Shown here piece after piece: positions 60,101 to 61,315 of a stretch of 64,000 nt of DNA; the first letter of the stretch is position 1, and each line of letters begins with the position of its first letter. The position numbers and the translations under genes are program-made. A model generated the notes under the pieces. The model did no database searches. It was not told where the DNA came from and was given only the letters and a program-made list of their open reading frames with translations. The stretch is from the NCBI GenBank assembly GCA_045130235.1, contig JBGUPJ010000026.1, positions 15,186 through 79,185 on the forward strand. Reading direction: 5' to 3'. The stretch comes from UBA1756 sp045130235. Its GTDB lineage: Bacteria; Bacteroidota; Bacteroidia; Bacteroidales; WCHB1-69.

Positions 60101-60753
60101 ACATTGATGCCGGGGGCGTAGTTGGTGGCCTTCAAGGTACGGAAATCCGACCGTGCCATTCGGGCGCTGCCCGACAGGGTTGTACCCGCGGTGGAGGCAT
60201 TTTTGACCACGGAGAAAGAGAGGTTCTTTCCCCAACCAAAGTCGTAACCGTCTCTGCTGATCTGCATACCGTCGGCGACATTGGAGGAGTAGTAGGTCTT
60301 GAAGCTGTTGGTTGTGTTCTCGAAAGCGAAACCTTCTTTATTTGAGTTCTTGACCGTCACATCAATATCACTCCAGTTGCCCTGCTCATTCTTGTAGTGC
60401 AATGCGCCAATATAGAACAGGTCGTTCACACCACCGCCTTGCGAGAAGCATTTAGAATCGCGGCTGCGTTCAGAAACTTTCTCGTCATTGGCGGTGTAGC
60501 CAGAATAGATACCATCGGCCGAATACCGTTTGGGGGTATAGCGGGAGTAGATACCTGTTTGGTTCACCCATGAGTCGGCGGAAGATTTTCCGTCGGGTTT
60601 GACAGCCTGAGTGGAGGCCACCTGCTGCGCCATGGTACCTGCTGGTATCAAGGAGCAGAGGGCGATGGAGAACAGCATCACGCATTTCCCGAGGAGGGAG
60701 GCGGTGCGGTTTCCAAATTTGTTAGCTTGTGAAAGGGTAGAAGATGCTTTCAT
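36178..60753 (-). CDS. Giant T9SS-exported multidomain protein with ten ALK-like glycine-rich domains (8191 aa)
   Basis: One uninterrupted frame of 8191 codons. Order: signal peptide (cleavage near GTMAQ, ~43); a WapA/RHS-like head ending IFPIYVDP (~45-370); a DNRLRE-like beta domain (~372-560); an FN3-like domain; then Ig-like domains alternating with ten ~260-residue glycine-rich domains at about 727-976, 1064-1334, 1921-2191, 2279-2551, 3138-3409, 3493-3746, 4283-4549, 4644-4898, 4993-5274 and 5371-5643. Each opens with FxYTGxxQxxxVP and LEVWGAQGG, has a GGGGWYGGGG core and usually ends TGHxGNGYARI. Then come more Ig-like domains, short CDSI-type repeats, four copies of a ~150-residue module, and a T9SS type A sorting domain (~8114-8191). 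The glycine-rich domains resemble those of ALK/LTK receptors. An adhesive or matrix role on the cell surface is inference. No catalytic domain was seen. Confidence 0.9.
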   Translation of the reverse strand: MKASSTLSQANKFGNRTASLLGKCVMLFSIALCSLIPAGTMAQQVASTQAVKPDGKSSADSWVNQTGIYSRYTPKRYSADGIYSGYTANDEKVSERSRDSKCFSQGGGVNDLFYIGALHYKNEQGNWSDIDVTVKNSNKEGFAFENTTNSFKTYYSSNVADGMQISRDGYDFGWGKNLSFSVVKNASTAGTTLSGSARMARSDFRTLKATNYAPGINVEWVQMGAGVETGYWINNKSAYQNANSGYLMAEQELVLPAGCYLTVDGKRVAGDFTANSFEVKLPNGKTGLAFKQVSIYDGYFTYDDIMKDVEMGTMATRHDKNGKPLAEEWDGHKLEVQYDVVQSNGTVKVRFLIPVQWLNNPDRIFPIYVDPYTYADGYTSGSATCEDSYALYYTCYHDSRWEFRFANGTLAGLTNGSTITACAFLCSATPGVTVTNAHIDLNNSYNSWTEYDWINTGWTSCYYASSISPTVSSSTWNNYSFSTDFTYNSSNGGLVVRVCRDGSSWSCSGGQYVVSSSYTTDSKGTYSDSGYGSYPFDSAPVDYPSAPIPCMRLTFVAPPACPTVSSPVNGSTINSSSTTATWSAMSGVTGYHIYLSSTPERPTNYTYSTTSTSQVLSDLSYGAHYLWVIPYTGNTEESDCDDYVSFARQCPGTIPAPTITANADLNNLVCGQNVTLTANGEFSEYYWYSDANCTNQVGSGPTYSFVVTDQPAIVYCRSACMAQPGVDGVQNFSYTGGMQTYSVPSGVQSLTLECWGAQGGYRSSTTYGGKGGYSVGTLDATSVQTLYVCVGGSGNTGGTSGGYNGGGSRSTYNGGGGATHIATRSGVLSSLESYQSDVLMVAGGGGSDGSSSKYGMYGGGTNGGSSSEYYGSGGGGGTQSAGGTGGNGNSGYFGQGGSGLYYSSGYGGAGGGGWYGGGGVYPDGSGDDDRGGGGGSGYVSSILTNAQTIAGNTTMPDPSGGTMTGRSGNGYARISYHIAPVYSYSSAASFTLPVGAFPATPVVEVNNACPGQDVTLTVTNAVEGVNYGWWDNASCDGDPLHEGVSYTVNNIQNNTTYYVRAYSGSMHPVVDFGYTGSVQTVTVPAGTTSAVLEVWGAQGGSSAYHGVAGGKGGYSIGTATVTPGQTLYVYVGGAGQTGSYNVLGGWNGGGGVTNEYNYGGSGDHLGTGGGATDISTVGGDCTLDAYNRYVRTSASYNGRLIVAGGGGGAEYGAGTAGGGTVGSGAYGGTQNAAGTALNNSDGYATLYDGGFGYGVSTTGGHTNHAMGACGGGGWYGGGAYAQNNSTTTMQGFGGSGYIGNLADAQTISGDYSFTSPSGSTETGHSGNGYARITFGASAACMSAITAVPVNLEQAPTFSLSASSQSSCNQSPVTLTISNPSADIIRYEWSDGYTGGGLSHEVIPGATTTYTVTAFNSGCGTPHHVQIIVDAPDVTLSADDNGQCVEPGTEVTLSLTGGSQSGDVYIGSYETTSYYVPQNSCYNYSSTEQIYTANEIGGACVITDIAFYLDSYAQQRTGVTLYMKHTNKASFSSESDWVLMSASDEVASNVTLPNGSSSGWYNIHLTTPFVYDGVSNLLLGVYVPYTSYSCSNYFASYYTGSSRALCYWNDGDGNPLTSLPYSANNTDTYNNYIRLSVQAIGDVVWSTGETTSSITVDPTQSTTYTVTVTDGSHSCPAIMDYTVRVNPTVQITPENPMVCPGGTITLTASTADNYAWSNGVQVAQNTVNAGTYTVTATNADGCYATSTVTVNSLAAPSAGEIATMEVCQSDYEITLASNAAAVGGGNVQYRWTIGTSITTGWSENPEYTLTEANRTTLGTGTFNVSREFSDACGNTGTATGTLTINPPMAAPTVQGVTTIFCGQNTTLTASSSVNSDNLHYRWYSDPAGQNLVYEGEEFTTPVLDATTTYYLQVSDEHMEVGTPQNFSSYGAYTYDVPSNATQLLLQVWGAQGGTYSSYTGGLGGYSVGTLSNLEGVNTLNVYVGGAGTASTTAGYNGGGAGVSSGRGGGGATDIRVNGNTLYDRIIVAGGGGGAGVSYGSTYPAGCGGGLYGGDGYYNYTDGTYITGSNRCGGGATQTQGGISWNSIASTQGTFGQGGNAYNYSCGGGGGGWYGGGGAYDNDSDSDGRYGGGGSGYVWTAASASYAPSGYTVPASCYLVDAQTIAGNTSFTAPGGGTETGHTGNGYARITPYYFVQDNCPSELKPVTITVNQMPAPVVEVRSACVDEPSELVVVNPEAGYQYQWSTDPSFSVVEFTGTTYTPTVNNPATYYVRSVAGVSSEPIDFDYTGDVQVYHVPAGVSSVMLEVWGAQGGDASYQSSYLTPGGNGGYAKGTVSVTPNQSLYVYVGGKGTSSSTTSAFTCSGGYNGGGSSTGGDGSYVSAAGGGATHIATAQGLLSSLSNNTSAVLVVAGAGGGSGTSSSYPYAYGGVGGGLSGTMGANVYSGYSGGYGGTQLAGGSAGTGSNYSFSGSFGQGGDQTGGTGGWSGGGGGGGWYGGGSGGAVNAAGGGGSGYVSSQLSDAQLIAGDQSFPAPDGTNETGHTGNGYARITLLGMASDYCPSAVAEVTLNPQPAPSFTLTASSETYCAGSAPVVLTIQNPSADITSYEWSDGTTTTELTHEVTPGHTMTYTVTATNGSCGVVRGTSISVDAPEVTLSANDNGECVEPGTEVTLSLSGGSQSRDVYIGSYESSSYYVPGNSCYYYSSSEQIYTAAEIGGACVITDIAFYLESYAQQRTGVTLYMKHTNKSSFSSTSDWVLMSASDVVADNVTLPNGSSSGWYNIHLTTPFVYDGVSNLLLGTNVPYLSWSCSNYFASYNTGSSRAIAFWNDSYGNPLTSLPYSANTTDTYNNYLRLTVQAVGDMVWSTGETTSNITVAPTQTTTYTVTVTDDSHDCPAILDYTVRVNPTVGISPENPMVCPNGTVTLTASGADTYSWNTGEHTADITVGAGGYAVTATNAAGCSSTETVNVNSLATPSAGEIANMNVCQSDYEITLASNAAAVGGGNVEYRWTIGTSITTEWSENLVTYTLSAQEREILGTGSYTVTRQYRDDCGNLDATTATLIINAPMAAPLISGNTEVACGSTTTLTAVGYEGDDYIYRWYADPACTQRIGEGATFTTPAINSDTTFYVQVEHISVATETHPFNYTGGEQVLDIPADATTAELHVYGAQGGYGYYSGSTYTPGSGGYMTGTIDLTGIDHLYVNVGGKGQNATSCTSYANVMFEGGYNGGGNSGYYNYSSSSYYQGGGGGGATHIATRSGVLSSLENYQSDVLIVAGGGGGGGIDYTAGVGGGLTGGDGSNTTYCGQGGTANAGGVGSYSTSGYTYSAENGSFGQGGRGGNYLGTGTITGGAGGGGGWYGGGGGRGGNSTSAYPGGGGSGYFSPLLAETSALSGTRTGNGYAEIIITRYNRLSCPTEAIPVHITKVDPANPIVTVSACEGLPATLTVTNPIDGYDYVWSTDPEGNNIVGTGITFNPVVNASTTYYVRGAVTQQSVVDFSYTGAVQTYTVPASVGQLQLEVWGAQGGDATNGGMGGYSVGTLNVGTGDVLNVYVGGQGTIGTSGGGYNGGGNPTYESYYGGGGATDIRINGSTLYHRVIVAGGGGGYRSSGYTPGVGGGNSGTAATGSSYLGYAATQTAGGYSGGNDYSSGCVTNGSFGLGGSMVSSVNGFAGGGGGWYGGGAGHAGGGGSGYVYTSSTASNYPSGCQLNSSYYLTDAQTIAGNTAFPAPNGGTETGHAGNGFARITVFQAADVSSCSTEAVEVVVTPHESPSVTLTASSIESCNQEEIELFLTASADVVSYQFSSGVEERNGHYYVQPGVTTTYTVSVSNTGCTITDEVTIHVAAPEVELSVSDLTQCLENGSELTLEVVALGGNATCPADVWMNSGTTNIPGGCTINFYDQGGPSGTYNNSSSITHVFTAPEGAHVTMNFSNIYTESGWDYLYVYDGASTSATQLNSFSGSYSNYTFTSSGNSLTVYFSSDGSVTYDGWVATVSVNAVDTYSYSWNTGDETSSITVNPTEDQTYTVTVSAAGYNCDAVLSYDVHVIPEVTVTSVPEYICANETAVLTASGASTYEWSTGATGATVTLGEGIYVVTGTTEAGCSATGSHVVQVPIFTAGTIHSDEITICASQTTPVNIGSLVDGVSGGNTAYRWLCNGQVINGSDMPSYTVSVSEMTEHNGGDFTYTREYLNGCTGNWEPSAGSYIIHQTPAVSLAVSGVTQVECGTGTTLTASGFTGNNVIYRWYADENCTQLVHTGETFSVDNVTENVTYYVRAMSAVEYSEIVNFAYTGSAQTYVIPEGAIRVQLQVWGAEGGGQRLSGNTSAGFGGLGGYSEGTLNNVGGETLNVYVGGQGGYSDASLAQGGWNGGGSTYGSSSGEPAGGGGGATDIRLNGNTLYDRIIVAGGGGGGGEDSGDQGGYGGGVNGGENNYSSVPASTQTSAGTGGVFGIGASSPNDGGAGGGGWYGGGTIGGSQTIPTSNSSSDCNGGAGGSGYVWTAATASYVPAGYNVPASYYLTDAQTIAGSTSFPAPGGGTETGHQGNGYARLTVDVFVSEGCASLVTPVAITKLDPTAPEVTASNTQVVCGTATTMTVQNPNEELLYQWSTDPDFGTILHTGTQYSPVVGGEVTYYVRSIPQNVVVGAQDFSYTGAAQTYTVPDGITQVRLEVWGAQGGDGSDWSATGLAYTGGHGGYSVGTLNVNSGDQLYVYVGQQGTSGTATAAGWNGGGVQGNTSYPAGTGGGATDIRVAGNSLYNRVIVAGGGGGGGNCSIGGEGGGVNGVQPAAATQYDTRVAGIGGGQTSGYQFGVGQGSNGQNLAGGGGGGWYGGGQGDNSTGAGGGSGYVYTSSTASSYPSGCLLNSSYYLTDAQTIAGNESFIAPDGTSEIGHAGDGFARITPLGTATSNCISANASITITTTEPEPVQIEDVTVGCGAPATLTISNAVPGLYYDWYADAACTQLVHQGTSWTIPEVGSNTTYYIRSYGLNQVPGTVMMDSVVPYTGSSFEFMVPPAVSEVTLQLWGAQGGNVYYGSNQSITQYGGKGGYAAGTLAVDEGDVLYFNVGGQGGNGTSGVTNVAIPGGFNGGGNGGAATTSSASYYPGAGGGGATDVRFGSNNISDRILVAGGGGGAAYHSTSASMTGGYGGGAAGTDGYTYISGRNGKGATASTSGAAGTDASYANGMAGTTNVNGGVGGNGGNGYSGGAGGGGGYHGGGGGAAGNPESGAGGGGSGYCSSQLTHTATIAGDSRMPSPTGGYTMGRSGDGIAIISYVRPVFDTLCLTQPTAVNVSIEPLPTPTVQDQTILCGTPAMLTVANANSSYTYIWYADANCTQEVNRGVTFELNGSSNISNDTVYYVKAYRGLLAASQEGSQGFAYNNDVQVFEIPANATRLTMEVWGADGGNMNETYGDSLGGNGGYSVGTLNNLEGLDALYVYVGGHGDGNNGGFNGGQSAATGVGGGGGGASDVSFAQAAVNSAEHYNSRLIVAGGGGGSGFMNANRQVAGGYGGGLSGGQGESGTTGQATVAGGNGGSQTSAGHNDGQNNMIGAFGTANTAVSTYGGGGGGGWYGGASGAGENINGGGGGGSGFVWNNASSDYTPASYTVGSAYYLINAYTTAGNEVARPAKPVDTRNGYVLIHYYFPEIYLCESQPAAVHIHTTPIDGPEWAYAAAEDDVEVDVEAICDGNNIQLVAYTTPSLDDAEGEEPMVLWFDEENEYVGASVSGEALQVTPDQYGSAGYHYYYAYAATDLISMSGSYSLHTTEPVMGNGSDRDNIGKGVFVDVTANANLTIDSISFYPGYSGSAQTKVYYRRGSCAATSTSSQGWNTAYSGEIYQTAGSICNIPLDVPVNVASGETFAFYVVNGNDMYYRPYGIAGNNTAGIHFGDVLNEYSTSAMNIHANYGTPSGVAEFSSQHGDYHFIGDIHYTLTGEVQFGCVSDDFYPVELEVVSAPSVDNMVIQAADSIICAGQSVQLTAVGGSQGDDAEYVWTAGRCDGTVFSHGRESTYSVVTVSPDTTTTYYVRFESEVCGATECVAKTIYVLNPAEIAQIATSDPICAPNALNISAPSFSTDLEQLGVAVDARGWQCSEDGENFVEFTDSLAISESYDGWWVRYYVTTRCATGYSNAVQIAVDSLPVIAALTQPAPMCSPTTFNWDEYVPTVDLHNNSDAEVLATWHLMIDNEEVEFNPGREFSYGSDVKAWYSVTNSCGTVTSDTMTLVFWQPPYAENITALNGAVCAGQPLAVLPPVTHEFGGNIVQGWEYTRTYGSEFYTHFPSDTIIDYGMNHTYVRYYIGNECGSMHTNFVELVVNDIPTLGELLSTGNTYCSGDDFDLVAPEVIATGDIQSLGTGWYLSADSALLSDNTLISVDVADGIDADLWNGQWLRYADTNACGVAFSNAVQIAVYRSHHLVVTPEYDTACFGPTYTITAQSDYADASFSWEGDGLNATTGAQVTISPADPGDWTYTVTATEPTHGCQATAVSSFHLNLISKDTSIHICASDLNYVFDPVGHPDIVCTQSGFYTYEYVTTSGCDSVVYLNLDVTYPIDRATRIHYCNHPVEPYVWPVSGESLINESMADTVIYRTYIVPCVNDRSDIDDHICDSIVYSLELTISNEPYLDIPVTDVVMPVNQTATAAFNVRKDCDFPGAKMAVAFNLYKDDTLIDIMSDYGTVSMSTYMPEADREFGSEVRIGTGELPGNTFSLYNYDYNYFYADYFCLLNNSVTALWNQPGEYKLELVVIGKDGGMDYAYTDDNQQVMGGAGSYSNGRVYADTSYIYFHVGAVDTMSVVDTVVCEGDLPFYVYGVEVTGAGYYEAFAGNEGNYQMYPYNVTVNAVHYNEFTVSLSDECDSYVWNGVTYTRLGDYHDTVRYASGCDSLITTLHLRHGEGVVIDTTVMSCGAFDWTVDGETYNVSGDYTAYGTYGDCVATYNLHLTVNNPYDTTIYVTVAPMQLPYAFDDEHVYDAGGSYDIVYQNENGCDSIIHLELNEGTTGFIFDTITIPSDLGVTGQFDMDVTSGGLDNMKVAIDYEITRNGEIIENVADYGYVYFSTDYADIHQTIGRELYTGTGSIPTNTFRVIYYQYTYWYLNFLNYTTNHVTARWDLPGEYKIKFYLRGREGGEDYALTFGQNDPQLVGGGGSTVLSGVLAVDSLVMHYNIDTVFMTLDTAICSNEVPFVYHGHEFTASTDQPQEIEFSDPYLVSDTVVTFSLTVNQAYELFDTAYICQNAPYEDHNFSLTADTIAQVARGTNTAVFTLNEQTETGCDSIVTLTIYVLPLPQVSIQAPATSVCEGISIDLTAVGNADRYYWTPSTLVPGNDPNRVSVEVNENMTIYLMGEIDYNITPVVSDDQQTPIIDPQVSVTCSATDSIELTAVPMGHTTEYEASVCQGEPYVDEIFNVSADETAEAGTYETTVPTGQTTCGMYYAHLTLTINPVYNADFGYAEVEDVVCEGQPYQGYGFALSADSILTLRDMYQTQVYGDIVVYNYDETEYACDSVTRLTLHVLPKVYADTTIHRCTSLLPYLYAENGQEFAVDGDTTVNVLYQQVANGCDSIRRVTIVFDPMPVMEVLGTEICANAETGALMLAYTNDNQANVDSIKWYINNEVSSTDDRLELTMADFESDLAVEVYAGACVFTPTVSIVVIDNPEVHIDTTICEGVTYVAPDGTEFTQATVDEYDWYVTDENGGCDIHYFLNLSVNPTYNIEVERTIDVTELPYVWNGVTFDTAGTQSVQLTASTGCDSTVTMILWLNPTMGGNSFMVSEQVGDNEFSLTAFANTTPLNTKVAIAYSVYKDGNLVNNIEADCGGELYIGTEWLNSYVGDVVYATEGYIPANTFRIGVNYFDYFYFHFLNGRDNRITHTFTEPGEYEIVFTLMSRQEGEDSYLTYSVNGESRFIGGDYSVDDEQLAIHSLTFTVEGSEDEQQGEGTLPTLLVDNAATADVQSATSTVTMTYTGNGYDPDAMLAVNYVVFKDGEPLSTVTNVGDIHFSTYFPVLNNYVGAAIEQGSGNIIENTFNLMNMFNYNYFYLHFMETTNSHIDATWYQPGEYQMVFTLVEMRNGNDVGITYNNVQNAGGQDAVSTNTVLSTATVNYHVSTVSNGAPEGQTGIADNDVDSQFDLYPNPARDIVHVQCAVADAQLTVTDMNGKVVYALDGTHNGTIEVNVSGWSAGVYFVNLRNNDTVVTKKLVVTK
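36181..36410 (-). other. T9SS type A sorting domain of the giant protein
   Basis: This segment encodes about residues 8114-8191: FDLYPNPARDIVHVQC, then LTVTDMNGKVVYAL, GWSAGVYFVNLRN and KKLVVTK. It is the canonical C-terminal T9SS signal pattern (YPNPA, a middle ..NG..V strand, G.YFV, and a basic end). Confidence 0.9.
36465..40860 (-). repeat. Four dispersed copies of an unrecognised ~150-residue module
   Basis: Copies lie at about 40410-40860, 39270-39730, 36990-37450 and 36465-36920 (residues ~6631-6781, 7008-7161, 7768-7921 and 7944-8096). Shared features in order: a K.AV.Y..YKDG strand pair, an acidic turn with DYG or related residues, a T.GxxPxNTF motif, a Y.YFYxxFL.......N..TA segment, W..PGEY....F.L, a G.D...TY strand, and a closing GG turn. 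The first two copies and the last two are separated by Ig-like and CDSI-type repeats. No known family was recognised. Confidence 0.75.
43825..47905 (-). repeat. Higher-order repeat unit D: glycine-rich domains 7-10
   Basis: Four glycine-rich domains follow one another (about 47105-47905, 46060-46820, 44930-45775 and 43825-44640), separated only by single Ig-like domains of the type VTKLDPTAPEVTASNT..VCGT. This block lacks the guest-module Ig-like section of units A-C and appears to be an expanded glycine-rich tail of the repeat. Confidence 0.7.
47905..51340 (-). repeat. Higher-order repeat unit C: glycine-rich domains 5-6 plus Ig block with CUB guest
   Basis: The block is ~1145 residues. Order: glycine-rich, Ig-like, glycine-rich, Ig-like, an Ig-like domain holding a CUB domain, then Ig-like domains (VTSVPEYICANETAVLTASG, AGTIHSDEITICAS) matching the equivalents in units A and B in order but more diverged. 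Confidence 0.75.
48755..49126 (-). other. CUB domain inserted in an Ig-like domain
   Basis: About residues 3876-4000 of the giant protein. The CUB pattern is visible: GGCTINFYDQGGPSGTY, ITHVFTAPEGAHVTMNF, the calcium-site-like DYLYVYDGAST, a GSYSNYTFTSSGNSLTVYF strand pair and SSDGSVTYDGWVATV. It sits between SELTLEVVALGG and YSWNTGDETSSITV of one Ig-like domain. Confidence 0.78.
51340..54990 (-). repeat. Higher-order repeat unit B: glycine-rich domains 3-4 plus Ig block with VYIGSYE guest
   Basis: The block is ~1217 residues. Same order as unit A, with closely matching Ig-like sequences (PENPMVCPNGTVTLTASG, PSAGEIANMNVCQSDYEITL, YRWTIGTSITT, INAPMAAP). The nucleotide sequence of the guest-module part is also very similar to unit A, so the duplication is comparatively recent. 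Confidence 0.85.
52176..52716 (-). other. VYIGSYE guest module, copy 2
   Basis: About residues 2680-2860. It begins DVYIGSYESSSYYVPGNSC, continues EQIYTAAEIGGACVITDIAF and GVTLYMKHTNKSSFSS, and ends YNNYLRLTVQAVGD. This resembles a beta-sandwich module seen in secreted Bacteroidota proteins. It interrupts an Ig-like domain between GTEVTLSLSGGSQS and VWSTGETTSNITV. Confidence 0.78.
54990..58575 (-). repeat. Higher-order repeat unit A: glycine-rich domains 1-2 plus Ig block with VYIGSYE guest
   Basis: The block is ~1195 residues and is the first copy of the super-repeat. Order: glycine-rich 1 (57825-58575), Ig-like, glycine-rich 2 (56750-57560), Ig-like (YEWSDGYTGGG), Ig-like with guest (55833-56376), then Ig-like domains beginning PENPMVCPGG, PSAGEIATMEVCQSDYEITL and PTVQGVTTIFCGQ, leading into glycine-rich domain 3. 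Confidence 0.85.
55833..56376 (-). other. VYIGSYE guest module, copy 1
   Basis: About residues 1460-1640. It matches copy 2 along its whole length in protein and, to a large extent, in DNA. It is inserted at the same point of the host Ig-like domain, between GTEVTLSLTGGSQS and VWSTGETTSSITV. Confidence 0.78.
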
Positions 60754-61315
60754 AAATATTAAGATTTGATTACTAATTATCTTATTTAATGTTAATTTGG
60801 TTGTATCGAAGAGTAAAATACTTTTACTTTAATTTATATAATAATGTTACTTTCGTCAGAATACTTTCTTCTAAAAGAAATCAACAATGGCAAGTCAGCA
60901 AAACCAGTTATGGCACCGCAATCAACAGCGATTTGTGAATAATTTGGAAGAAAAGGAAGCGCAATTAGTCCACGGACATCCATTGTACAAAAAGAACCTG
61001 TGTTTTCAATAAACGGAAAATCAAGAAATTAGAAATCGTCTAATCCTTTTCCATCCGAATACTAAAAACGGCTGCAATTTAATAAAAATTCTAATATATT
61101 CAATAAATGTTGATATTTTTTTCAGCAAGTTAAAAACCCATTAAAATTTCACATAATTATCAACACAAACTGCTTTTGGAGAAAAAATTTTATTATTTTT
61201 GCATTTCTTTATAAAATACGATTATTACGTACTTATTTTATCTATAAACCACTCAATAACAACTATTTACTTTTACCAGCGCAATTAATCAGTCAACTAT
61301 ATAAATACACCGTTT
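60754..61315. other. 562-bp divergent intergenic region between the two giant genes
   Basis: This A/T-rich region holds no open frame longer than ~20 codons. On the + strand a promoter-like box lies at 61194-61202. No equally good TAnnTTTG box was found on the - strand ahead of the 8191-residue gene. No tRNA, riboswitch or strong stem-loop was recognised. The region is the longest non-coding stretch in the window. Confidence 0.7.
61194..61202 (+). promoter_or_regulatory. Putative Bacteroidota -7 box for the second giant gene
   Basis: TATTTTTGC matches TAnnTTTG. A TTTTGG lies 15 bases upstream (61174-61179), closer than the usual -33 spacing. The resulting leader would be roughly 100 bases, with no obvious Shine-Dalgarno, as is common in this phylum. 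Confidence 0.55.

Noticed and set aside
60887..60937. Short ATG frame in the divergent region
   Set aside because: It stops after 16 codons and shows no sign of being a gene.
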